Source: Apoda limacodes (taxonomy: Eukaryota; Arthropoda; Insecta; Lepidoptera; Limacodidae). Taken from it: DNA of 64,000 nt. Positions 1 through 13,200 of the stretch are shown in pieces. The notes beneath the pieces are model-generated. The model was not told the DNA's origin, searched no databases, and saw nothing but the letters and a program-made list of their open reading frames with translations. How positions within the stretch are numbered: the stretch's first letter is position 1; every line of letters begins with the position of its first letter. Location of the stretch: positions 8,859,019 to 8,923,018 of the forward strand of contig OX291546.1 of NCBI GenBank assembly GCA_946406115.1. The letters are read 5' to 3'. The translations under genes were made by a program, and so were the position numbers.

Positions 1-710
1 TTTTATATGTACATAAAAATATCAATAGTTTCAGCAAGAAAAGTGACGTTCACAAAATAAATACTAGAAGTAAAATAAGCTATTGGTGCATGATACTCGT
101 CTACACAAAATAAGTAACTCTTTTATGGGGCAAAATATACACTTTTACAACAAAGTTCCCTATAATATTCAAAAGCTATCAATAAGTAAATTTAAATCTT
201 TTATCAAGCAGGTACTTTGTAAAAAGGCATACTACAATATTGCAGACTATGTAGATGATAAATTCAAATTCAAATAGTTTATTTCTCAAAATTTTTTTTG
301 ATGTCAGTATAATATGCAAGGAATTCATAAACTACTACTGTTTCGGAATCAAGATGGCGTTCTGGGGAGAAGAAACGGCGAAAGAAACCCTCCAGCTGTC
401 GCTCCGATAAAAATCCTTGGGACTGAAGATGCTCAATTACAGGATGCATAGGTAAACCAAATTAAAATGGAAATAATATAAAATTGTACGGCTTAAATTT
501 TTTATTTAAAACATTGATTATATTTTTAGTTTTTATGATGTTTTTTAAAAGAGTATCGAGTTTCTTGCCGGATTCTTCTCGGTAGAAATCAACAACATAG
601 TGAACCGGAGGGAAGGTGTGAGGGTTCAAAAAAAAAAATATAACTTTTACGATTCAAAAGTGATTGTAATATCCTAATTTGAATAAACCATCTTGACTTT
701 GACTTTGAAT
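1..710 (+). repeat. LINE 3' end (truncated at window edge)
   Basis: Positions 83-277 read as the C-terminal tail of a non-LTR reverse transcriptase, with an HFYNKVP motif and the final KKAYYNIADYVDD typical of insect LINE ORF2 ends. The rest is untranslated tail. The piece at 345-400 recurs at about 50449-50515. The piece at 545-707 recurs in inverted orientation at 44796-44975 and ends in repeated TTTGACTTTGA. The junction between the two tail types near 330-540 suggests two elements side by side. No complete ORF is present, so this is a dead fragment. Confidence 0.7.
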
Positions 711-1273
711 ACCTTATCTATACAACTCGAATTCTAGGCAACTTATAAGTTAACATTGTTTTGGCATTTTCTGTAAGAATTTAGCAGGTCTTAGTAGAAA
801 TTCACCCTGCAGACTAGTAGGATCATAATTTTAAATCTGGTTGCACTGTTCCCTTTGGCCTTTGAAAGCAAAATAAAAAAGTAAGCAAAGAAATTGAGTT
901 CAGTTTATAGTTTCAATATTTTAGCATAACTTTAATTGACCGATAAAATCACACTGTTGAACTGTTTTACATTAACTACCTTTTATTATTGTATAGATTT
1001 TAACGAGTAAGAGTTTTATGTGCGTCCATTACCACCACAGTTTTTTTCTAGCCACATCCTCAGTTTGAAGACACATGCTCTATTAAAGCTGCAAAAAATA
1101 AATTGCTATTATTAATTAGTAGCGTGTTTAGTTCCGTACATTATCTTTGAATTTTTTTGTATTTCCAGCTTTGTAGTTGCAGTTTGAATGGTTTTCCAAC
1201 ACAAGACACAAGAAGTTTTGTCGTAAGTTTGTTGCCGTGTTGGAAAAATATTGCACAGTAATAAATTACGATA
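711..1273. other. Ro60 upstream region
   Basis: AT-rich stretch with no coding signal that presumably holds the Ro60 promoter and 5' UTR. No TATA box or initiator could be assigned with confidence. The ATG at 1274 follows an AT-rich leader and is the first ATG of the reading frame that continues as Ro60. Confidence 0.4.
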
Positions 1274-4200
1274 ATGCCAGACCCATCGACGCTTGATCCG
1301 AAATTGCGGAACCGATTAACAAGATTTTTGCATTTAGGTGATGAAATCCCTAAATATTTTCCTGGTTGTTGGTCAGCCCATAAGTGTTTTGAACCAGACA
1401 AACTATGTGTCATAGACGAAATTTTTGCTAGTGGAGCCGATAATGTCGAAGTGCCGAATATCATTTTGAAGGTATTTTAACTGCTTACACGGATAATAAA
1501 CCATTCCTACATAATTTTAATCATGAAACAGTTTCAGTGCTTTCTTGTCAAAGAAATTGAATTGTTACTTTGTGAGGAATGTTTAGATTTAGTTCATTTT
1601 GGGATAATGAATCATTATTTTGTGACCATTCATTTAGCTTCAGTGTCAAAAGTTTCAAAATTTTAGAATGGTCTCTAACCGCATAATGAATGTGGAAGCA
1701 CAAGACTTCATGCAGATAGGTGAAATATCCACTACAAAGGGGAGAAAGGCCTAACTTCGTCTCATTGACTGAAGGTGGTGGAATAAGGTCGTGCAGTTCT
1801 TGCACACACTCTCTGAAATGCATCCAATAAAACACTGATAAACAACTAATGGCATCTAAAGCATCTGGCTGGTATAGCGGGGTTGATCCATCCCATTTGA
1901 TAAACTAACCAAATACTATTAGAAATAATTCTGATGAAGCACAACATCCAAATCAGCCTGAATCAGAAAGAATGAAATCAGGCCAAGTATTGTATTATAA
2001 TTTTTCTTCTCCATATTGTTAACATTTGTTTTTTACATTCATAGCATTATTTTACATTACATGATTATTATATTTAATTATTATACATTATTTTACATTA
2101 CATGATTATTATATTTAATTATTATACATTATTTTACACAACATTATATCATATTACATCACTTTACCAGTCAAGTGTCCCCGTACTAAGGAAATTATCT
2201 GCCCTTGCCGCGTACAAACGGACATACACCTAACTTTATTATGTTTATTGCTCTTTATTTATTTTTAGGTATGTTCCCTAATATATACAGTATAAAAAAA
2301 AGTAATAAGAATAAGTTTATGATAAATATAATAAGTAATAATAAATTTATTTACTAAAAAAAGGTATAGTTTTTTATATATAGCACATTACCCGGGGTCA
2401 AAATGAACACTATTCTACTGTTAATAAAATCCAAAATCCAACTCAAAATGGTGCAACATAAATGGCGACCGGATCAAATTACCAAAACAATTTCTGATAA
2501 AAAAATATTAAACGCGCAAAATATTGTCCACCCAAAAATACTAGAACGTAGGACAGGCCATTGGCTTCACTTCTGAATACTTACAATTAGCCTGTCGTCC
2601 TGAAAAATTCCCCCACGACACAAGTCGCTTAGAGACCACTGTGGTCCCTAGGACGCGTAACGGATTAATTAGATAATTTGTTATGTACTTGATTTGAAGC
2701 TTTGTAAATTATAGAAACATTGATTTGAACCATTTCTTTAACATTGTATTAAATTTTCTAGGATTTTGTTCCATAATAATACTATTTGGCAAATTATTAT
2801 ATATATTTACAGCAATGTAATATACACTTCTTCTGTAGTGTGTATGCTTGTGCGGTATGACCTTCAATTTATATTTTGTTTTATAATGATGGCTTAAGAA
2901 ATGGAATTGATTAATATTATTTTTCACAAAAGATGCTATTGTTAATAAATACTGTTAATAAGCTTTAAATAATTCCTTACACAATGCACTTTTGCCACTA
3001 ATGACATGATTCTGACCGCCCTATTTTGGAGCTTAAAAATTACATTTGCTATACTTAAGGATCCCCAAAATTCTATACCACAAGTCCATATCGGATAAAA
3101 ATATCCCCAGTAAGTAGTCTTTAATACACTTAAGGAACCAAGTGAGTTTAAAGATTTTATAGAAAAACATACAGAAGCTAGTTTTTTAGTTATATTGTCC
3201 GCATGTTTTGTCCATCTGAAATGATGATCTATGTCAAAACCCAAAAATCTACATGAATCTACTACATTAATTAAATTTTTGTCCATAGTTACATATTTTT
3301 TTTTGCATTTTTCGGAATTGTCGTAAAATTACCTATAGAAGAGTTATTTGTATTGCGAATTAAGGTATGAATAAGTTTTATGATTATGCCAATTAGCAAT
3401 TTTTAAGTAATGCTTTTAATACTGTTGATTTGACAGTTATGCTTTACTTATTATTCTCTCTTAACATATCCCCAACAGCAATTGATTGGTTTCAACATGC
3501 ATCATTGAATCTGGTGTAGGGGGTGTTTTTGTTTCCATTCCTATTTGCTATTTTCTATTTGCTCTACTACTACTACTCCGTCATATTCTACAAATTTCTC
3601 TAATTCTTCATTTACAACTGTATAATATATACAACTCTGGAATGTGCTGCCTACTTCAGTTAAAAGTGCTCAAAACATAATTTCTTCAAAAATTATAGAA
3701 ATTAGAAATGCTGTCAAAATAATTAGTTTTTTTTTTATCTTTTATTTTAAAGTCAAAGTCGAATTGTCTATATATTTTATCATATTTGTATATACAGTAG
3801 AATCATGAAAACCAGTGGTATTCTGTATAATCAAAAATCCAGATAATCAATTTTGAAGCCAAATCAAACAACATGTTAGAAACCTATTTATTTAAATTTT
3901 AATTAATTTTTATTATGTATGTAATGGGTTTCAGATCCGTCATTTAGACAAAACAATTTAAAACATATGAGCTATAATGATAATAAATAACATAATACTC
4001 TATTTAATTTAAAGTATTGGAATCAGTATTCATTTTAATGTCTGATAATATGGAAGTTCCTACAACATATTTTTCAAGTGGCCGTGCATGGCCAAATCCG
4101 AATGGATTTCATGATTCGAACATTGATTTGATTCCTGGGCCTAAAACTCCTTGTACTTTATGACATTTCTCATAGTTAAGGATTTGGCCATTAACGCCCA

Positions 4201-7200
4201 CTTGAAAAATTCACCCTGTATACTTTACTAACTTACTGCCAGATTCACAATTTTTTATAAAATGCGTTTTTTTCACTGCTTTAACTTGTTTTAATGTTGA
4301 TCCAGCCAAGATAAAAATACATAAATTTTGTATGGAACCTTGGTTCATTCACTTTGTTGGATAATTGACATTCAGCGCATAATGTACATTATGTCAGTAA
4401 ACAAGACGCCACTATACTCTCCATTATCTTTACAAAGACTCTGTTTTTAAGCAACAACACTACTTTTTGTCGTTGGGACATTTTAGATTTTCTTTCTATT
4501 TTACCTGACCCAAAATGTAAGGTAAAATAAAGGCAACTTATCAGTTGCACACTTCCAAAGAAAATTAAACAATAACAAACACTATTTCGCAAACAAATAA
4601 CAGCTCCAGACCATGTACTCCACATGGTCGGAGGTAAGAATAAACTCCTAATAACATATCTTGCAGTCAAAACATTTTTAAATCAGCAATTAAATCGTTA
4701 ATAATTAAATGTTAAGATAATCTACTGTATAATGTATTTATCTATAAACATTAATAATATAATACTTTGCTGTGCATGCAATTCACCACCTTCCAAGCTT
4801 GAAATTTAATTATTTTCTATAAGAACAAGTATGGCTGGAAGAAATTGCTACAGTGATAAGAACGCCTTAATTGTTAACTAGTTTCAATATTTACTATTGT
4901 TAATTACTTCAAAAGTTATCCTTCTGTTATTGGATTAAAAAATTATTCAATTATTTTAATAGATGTCGATATCTTCGTCATTGCAACTCCAGCCCGTGCA
5001 TTGATTGTTGACAATACAATTAGTTTCTGTAATATTTTAACCAAGTTAGTAAAATTTATGAAAAATACTATGTTGCAAAGCTTGTCACTATGCCCCTCTA
5101 ATTCCTGTCTAATTTTGTTTTGATGTTTTTGTTCCTACAGCACATTAGAAAGTAACGTTTTAGACTATATATAAACAGCGCATAAGCCAAGTAATTTGTG
5201 TCGCAGAGCGGCCAGAGAGTGCCGTAATCGAATCACACCTATATTACATACTTGGTTCTGTACATAGGAAATCTGTTAATAGAAACTGGTCATAAATGTC
5301 TAAATTGAGTTTTTAGAATGTTGTTAATTTAAAAATTTTAGGGTAGATCAAACTATTTTAAATGAGTTATTTAATTATTAGTTTTGATAATGCCCATGTT
5401 TGCTATTAAATTTCTTGTAAAACCAAAACGGCGCTTTACTTTTTTTTTAATATCTTGATTCACTAAGATCAACTGTTAGTATTACCATTGTTATAAACGA
5501 CAGATATGCCCCTGATCGAAATTTTGTGTCACTACCTTAAGAGAATGCAATCTTCTCTTTCTTACCTAGCTTACATTATGACTGCCTTGCAGCCTAGTTG
5601 GTAGTGTGGCCGGCTGTTGTTCAGCGGTTGTGGGTTCGATTCCTGCACTGGACAAACATTTATGTGATTTACATTAGTGTTTGTCTTGAGTCTGGGTGCA
5701 TTTATGTATGATATCTATGTATTAATGTATGTCTTTGTATCTGTTGTCTGGTATCCATAATACAAGCTTTGCTTACATTGGGGCCAGACAGTGCTGTGTG
5801 TAATGTCCAAAAAATATTCATTTATTTATTGTATTGTTGTCCTTCTTGTCACTGGTTTGAAATGAGTCCTTCTAAGTCATTTCAATGTGAACACGTTACG
5901 GTGCGGCGACAGAATAGAACGGGCATGTCTTAGTGTCTATATTAATGATTATTACCCAATAATTAAACTTGCATTAAACAGTTTTTATCTTTAATTTTTA
6001 GGCTTATAAAGATGGCTGGTATACACGCTTTGATACCATTGCTTTTGCATTGTGTAAGTGTCTTTTAATGGGTAATGCAGCTGTCAAAGAAGCAACCTAC
6101 AATGTTGCTACACAGGTTTGCAACACATCAGAAGAATTGCTGCTTTTCAATAAATTCACCAGGATCTTAAAAACAGGTAAGTCAAAAGTGTTTTGATGCA
6201 ATATTTAACATATAATCACCATATAACATCTAAGAGCACTTAGACATTTCTTAGCATTAAGTGTAATTTGTTTAATTTTTTTATGGCACCCATGCAAGTG
6301 GCTAACATAAGCTAAACTGGTCCCCACAGGCATAAATGAACCACAACCAGTCTAACGATATTATTTTGCTTAACCGCGAAAGGAAACAAATTATATGTCT
6401 TCCATCAGTCAGGTGCCGAACTTTCGACATAATATGATGATATCAAACTTCAATTAAAAATTCTTTGTTTAATTATTTTATACATAGAATAAAGAACACA
6501 AAATTTAACATACTTGTTTAACTTTTAATTTTTCTAAATGTAATAATGAAACATTTTGTTTTTATTATCATTACATTATTTTCTTTAATATTTCTTTCGT
6601 TGAAAACGCAACGCGCGATACCCCTGGTGTATCGCGCGTTGCGTTTTCAACCGTCTATAGGCTGCGGTAACCGCTTACCTTCAGGTGGAACGCAAGCTTG
6701 TTTGCCACCTTAGTGGTATAAATTATTTTTTATATTTTGTAATTGACAGGCAATGGACACGGATGGTGTAAGAGTGTCAAGTTGTGGTATACTACGAAAA
6801 ATCCCATGGAACTTGCTAAAGAGATATCGAGAGCACGATCTCGCCACGGGCGCTCTCACAAGACGCTACTTCGGAAATCACACATCAAAATACCTCCAAA
6901 TGAGCATGGTATGTACTTACTGGCTTGCTGCTGTTTAATTTTCTAATTAAGTTGCTGCTTCTCTAAATAAATGTATTTATAATAAAATTACCTGACATTA
7001 AAACTTATGTGTAGCACGTGATGCTGTGGTGAAATATGCGATTTTTGGTCTAAAACATGCTAAGCAACTGAAAGGAGATGCAGAAGGGGTGAAGGAGATT
7101 TTTGATTACATTCAAAAAGTTGAAGATCTACGTCACTGTGAGGATCCTGTGGCAGCTGCGGCAATAGTGACACAGAATCTTTTCACACTTGACCATCTTC

Positions 7201-10200
7201 CCGGACATTTGATGACTACCCAAGATGTATGTTAATTTTCATTTATTTAATTATATATAAAGTCAGGGTATTCGCCGCTTTGTAAGTGATAGACTAGAAA
7301 AATCATTTGTGTGTCTGTCCGTCTGCGACAGCCAAATTTGCTCCGTATCTACTTAACCAATTAAGTTGAAATTTGGTATATAATATGAGTTTCTGTGACC
7401 ATAAAATGGACGTGTAATTTTGGACATGGGATCACTTTTGAAAAGTTAATTAGAAAATTTAAATAAATAGTCCCCAAACTGTACTGTGTGGCAAACAAAA
7501 TGAAAAAGCTTTCAGAGAGCTTTAAGAGTTTCAAATATATTTTATTTATATAATAAACTTTTAAATGTTTAAGATAATAGATAAAGATTGATCCTATATT
7601 CAAATATTTTTAATTTAAGACATCTAATACTAAAATTTTGTAGAACCGAATGTAGTTCTTTACATAGATTACTGAGAAATTATGAGAAGTCAATGGTCTT
7701 AAAATAACATGGCAAATCACTTTATATTGGGCGTAGTACAACTCGCACTTTTATTAGATTTTATATATTAAATTTAAGGACCCTAACTCTGGTGTGAGAC
7801 ACCCTGTACAAAATATACATATTGACGAATTACGAATTGGATCGTATGGGCAGGCTAGGCTGTAATGACCTCTGAGCTAAGCCAAGGACAGACAGACGGA
7901 CGGACATGCCGGAACTTGTTCCTTGTAGATAACGGAACCCTTAAAAGTCAATTCAGTCATTTCTGTTATATACCTAGATAAACATAGTTTTTTTGCACTA
8001 GTGTAGTGGATAAAACACCAGCAAGTGATATAGCTTAAGTTATTTTCATTATCCTAATACGCATTTATTAGCTGGTTAACTTTAAACAAGCAAAACCAAT
8101 GTGTAGTACCAAGTAGGGGCTAGGGGTTGGATAGCCTCTAATTACAGTGGCATATTCAGTTCTTATATTTATGCAGCCAATATTACATGTAAGTATGTAT
8201 TGGATACATTATATAATTTCTAAAATTATTTCGACATAGAATATAATTTGTTTTTACTTCACAGGTTTGGGATGCAGCTCTCCCACAACTCAGTGTCAGC
8301 GAAGTTCTCTACAATATCATACGTATTCACAATATGGGTTTTCTTACCAATGATTCCACTACCACAGCGGCTGTGGTCTCTATTCTCAGTAATCAAGATG
8401 TTATTAAGAAGTCTAAAATTACTCCGCTTGAAGTTTACCTTACTCTATGCAACTATATGAAAAAATTCAGGTATGTGCTCATTTTAGGTAACTACTAGTT
8501 GTGCGCAGCAGTTTTATCCCCTTAAAAATTATTGCTGTGGGAACTCTAACGAGATAAAAAGTAGTAAATAATCAGTGCAAAAAATCTAGCTGTTCATTAA
8601 TTTTTTGTTATACAATAGTTCTTGTATTAACGAAACAGCCAAGCCACATATTTTGAGTAAGGTGTAGAGTAAGGGCTTGTAGAGTTAGAAGCTTGGATCT
8701 ATATGAGATCTGATATCTTTTTGACAGAGCAAACCTTATGATCTTTTCTTTTTTACATGAAAATGTTTTTGGTGGTATTCCATCAAAACAGTGTTTATTT
8801 TAAAGCTTGCATTGCTTGACAAAACAGTGAAGAACTGAAACCAACACTATTATGAAATGGTATCAAATCTTCAAAACCGTGTCAACTTCGAGCTAAATAA
8901 ACACGACACTAACATTCTTAAGAGTACTGCAATTTTTTGCTGCAGTAAGCTACAATTTTTAATACAAAATACCATATTGTTTCTGCTCTTTAAAACCTAG
9001 TCAGATTTTCACGGATTTTGAAAGTATTGTATTTTATTAAAGGTTGGTAAATCAAGATTTGTGTAGACATATTGCATTGCAAATATTTTCAATTTTGTAC
9101 TATATTTCTTAAAATTAAAACTTACAAACCTAGTTTTCTGAAATACAGGATGGCGCAATAGAATGTTCATATTTAAAAAAAAGATTAAAAAATAAATACA
9201 AAAGGTATAGTTAAAATAAAACTGACGAATTGCAAAGTAATAACTGAAGTTAATTTTTAAAAAATAACATGATCTAAATGATGACCCACTCTACGACAGC
9301 ACTCCTCTAACCGCAAATAGAAATTATTAAAAACTTTCTTCAGTAATACTAGTATGATTTCTGTTATTTTACTATGGATATTCTCCTTGAGCTGATCGAT
9401 GCTTCTTGGATTGCTGTAGACTTTGTGTTTGAGGTATCCCCACAAGAAAAGTCAGTAGGCGTCAAGTCTGGACTACAAGAGGGGCATGGGATATCACCTC
9501 TTTTCGAAATCAGTTTGCCTGGGAACATCTGTTTCACAACCGCCATGGCGTCATTTGACGTGTGACTGGTAGCTTCATCTTGTTTAAACCGAGTCCTAGA
9601 ATTTACTATCCTTGAATTTTTGAGTTCAGGAGCCAAAAAACCTTCCTACATCGAAATATAGCGTTCGGTATTAACAGTGACGTTTTGGACCCGCGCATTT
9701 TCAAAGAAAGAAGGACCACTGATTCCTCTGCCAGAGATTGCTGCCCATACTGTCACTTTAGGACTATGCAGTGGTTTCTGGTGATTGAGTTTGGGACTCT
9801 CACTGTTCCAGTAACGACACTTTTGACGGTTAGCGAACCCATTGATATGGAAATGGGCCTCATCAAAGAAAAGGGTATTCTCAAAATTGGAAAATTGTTT
9901 AGCATTTCATCAGCAAATTCTTCAATTGCTCTGAAGTCGGACTCTTTCAATTCTTGTGTTAATTGCAGCTTGTATAGATGCAGTTTAAGATCCAAGTTTA
10001 AAATTCGTAGCAAACTTCGTCGTGATAAGTGTGACAGATGATCTCTTGCGACAAGACATTTGTGGATCTTCTAGTACAGACTGCATAACTCTCTCAATAT
10101 TGTCTTCGATCCTAGATATACTTGGACGACCTTTTGCTTGTAGTTTAAAAGTCTCTACAAAACGCTTTACCCATATTTTAATTAAATTAGCACTCGGAGC

Positions 10201-13200
10201 TTTACTTATTCGCTGTAGTTCATATGTGATGTAGATGTACCAATGTGTGAACGAGAGATCTACTAAAATGCGCGACGCTTCCCTTCGAAGTGACTCATCG
10301 TGCCTTACGCTCCATGAGCCCGCCTATACAACGACAGTAGGCTCCCCCCGCCCGCGCGCTTTCTACCCCTCAAAAAATATGATGCAATATGCACAGTCTA
10401 TTTATTGCGACACTCTGTATCTCCAAAACTACCATTATCAAAAATCGTAAAACTTGGACTAGATTTAGAGAAGGAGAAATGGAGAAAGAAAATTGCATAT
10501 TATATTAAAATTTTGCAGCGTCATCGTCGTCTTAAGTTAGTCGTCAACTCGACGGATAATTGTTCTCGCGCTTCAAAACCGTGCGTTCTGGGAGTTCGAT
10601 TTTTTTTTTCGATAATGGTGTTATGGTGGAATATAAAGCTCTACAAACCCGTGCGTGTTCCGGGAGGGCAGAGACTTACTGAACACGGAGCGTAATTACG
10701 CCATCCGACTAAGACTTAGTCTTTACATTTAGTTAGTCGTCTGCTGTCCAGCCATACATTTTGTCGTGCCGTCATGAGTGTCGCGAGTGTATGAATGAAC
10801 TGAATGTTTAGGCTGTAGTACGTTGTGGATAACTAAAGGTTTTCCAAAATTAAATTCAAACGATTTCAACAATAAAACTGTGATTATTTAGGTTGGGTTG
10901 CACCAACTAACTTTGACGTTAACCAGTCGCCAAAAATGGGAGATAGTATAAAAATTTCTATCGTCAGTTATTTTTAAAGTTAACCCACTAGTGGTTTTCT
11001 GTACTTTGACGGGTCGATTAAGTTTAAGCATAGCTGACTATGCAAATTTTTATAAAATCTCCCATTACTGACGGCTGGACAACGTCAAAGTTAGTTGGTG
11101 CAACCCAGCCTTAATATTTATTTGTATTTCATGAATACACTATTTGCACCTATTGTTAATAGAAGGTTAATAGCAATATAATAACGCATTTTGAGTACAA
11201 AAAAATCTAACTCTGTCCTATTATGTTAATCTTATTACAGACCAATGAAACATGAGAAAATTAAAGTAGCTAATGAGAAAGAACAAAGACGTCGCACCCG
11301 ACAGGCCTTCGACACAAAAACTGGTCTTTGGGAGTGGACTGTAACCAGGAGGCATCCTAAGGAAGTTAAATTTTGGGGTGAGATGAAACAGCATCGTTGT
11401 TAAAACCGCTTAATATAATTATATTCACTTATGTAAGTAATATTAGAAACTTAACTCACTCTTAATTTCATAAAAATAAATATTATATGTCACTTATTCG
11501 AAATTCGAAACCAGTAATATTCACGCTACATTTATTTCAGAATCACGGCTAAAGCCCTGTCTTTTTTCCACCATGTTTTCTCTACCAGGTTTTCAGCTCA
11601 TCAGAAATGAAAGAACAGATAGGGTAGGTGGTGTTGTAGCAATATTTACGATCAAAATTTTGATTATGTCTGCACAACCTCCACAGCCTGGTGCCGCTGA
11701 GCACCTACTTATTGAAATACTGCATTCACACATTCAAGTTCTTGGAGTATTTTATAGTCCCTCAAATCATATAAATTATTTTACATCTTTTGAAATTCTA
11801 CTTGAAAATTTAATACCTCTTTATAAGCATAGTATTTTAATAGGGGATTTTAATACATGTTTACTGTAAAGTGATAGTAGGTCTCAAAAACTCAAGTCAA
11901 TCCTTGATGCTTGTAACCTGAATATGCCTCCACTCAATGCCACATATTATTTTTCAGATTCTACTCCCTCACTTCTAGACCTAATAATAATTCTCCAAAT
12001 CATAGAATCAAGCATGGTCAGTGCGCTTCTGACGCCTTCTCATATTATGATTTGATATATTAATCTTATAAAGTTAGACCTGGAAAGGTTAAGTTGAGAA
12101 TATAAACTGGAAGACTGTTTTTTTTTTTCAATTCTTCTGTCACCCAGTTATATAACGTGCATGCGCCAATACGGCAGGTGAAAGGGAAACACCTTCCCGC
12201 ACCTTGGCTTACAGAGGATAAAAAAGAACTTTTAAACAAAAAACATAAGAGCTAAAATTTAAATCTTACTAATAATAAACCCGAATGTTTTATTCAGGCT
12301 ATCATAGTAGGAAGCTCAAAACTTTTAATAAACTTGATTGGCCACAGTTACCCTCCATCATGTTTAATATTTGTATATGTGTAGTATAAAATTTGTGTTC
12401 CTTTCAGCGAAAGTGAAAAAACTAAGCATTTACATTGATCGCACGTTTTTCTGGCATCATCAGCTAAAAAAAATAAGTAGAAAACTGATTGCCTCTATAA
12501 AATCCTTAAGACTTAAAAACTTCCCGCCAATTCCTACCAATATTGCGGCTGCAGTCATTACTCCTCCCTGTTCTCGACTATGGCGACCAGAGGCGGCTTG
12601 TCCTAAGGAGCGCTGGTGCGGCGCACTCTCATAAATAATGATGGTTCGATTAGGTACCATTTATGTTGACATAGCTTCTCACCGGAAACATTCCGTACAT
12701 ACACAGTTAGTAACACACATTACAAGATTTGGTAGTATGTATCTTATTGCACGGAGTCTGGTGGAGCGTTGGCGATTGCGCTCCTATGAAACCAATTTCA
12801 GTACAGTCGCTTAATGAAAAAATAAACGAGTGTGAAAGAGAAAGTTCGGTACAGTTCCACATGTGAAACAGAAGATTTTGTATGACAAATTAGCAAAATG
12901 TGGCGCGCCGCTCCTGGGCTAGGTACCTACAATAATAATACTAGCTAGCCATGTTGCGAGCTTGAGCCACGCAGGTCTCCGGCCAGTCTAGCCGGCGCCA
13001 GCGCGCTGTTATTACAACAATAGTTTTCGTTCGTGCGCGCGAATTTCTAATTTACAAATTAAATAAGTTAATACAAAAATAGTTGTGTAATATGGCTAAA
13101 TATAATGTTTTGTTTATTAAACAGTGCGAAACCTATGTCTGAAAATCACCTGAATGCGTTGTACATGATATGCAGAGAAAAACGCCTAATCAACTGCATC

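Noticed and set aside
9374..10450. Plus-strand ORFs of up to 118 codons
   Set aside because: Shadows of the minus-strand transposase remnant at 9143-10420.
11241..11403. Ro60 ending at 11403 as a truncated TROVE-only gene
   Set aside because: A strong donor at 11378 joins in frame to exon 7 at 15505 and the rest of the vWA-like half follows in phase, so the stop is intronic in the main transcript.
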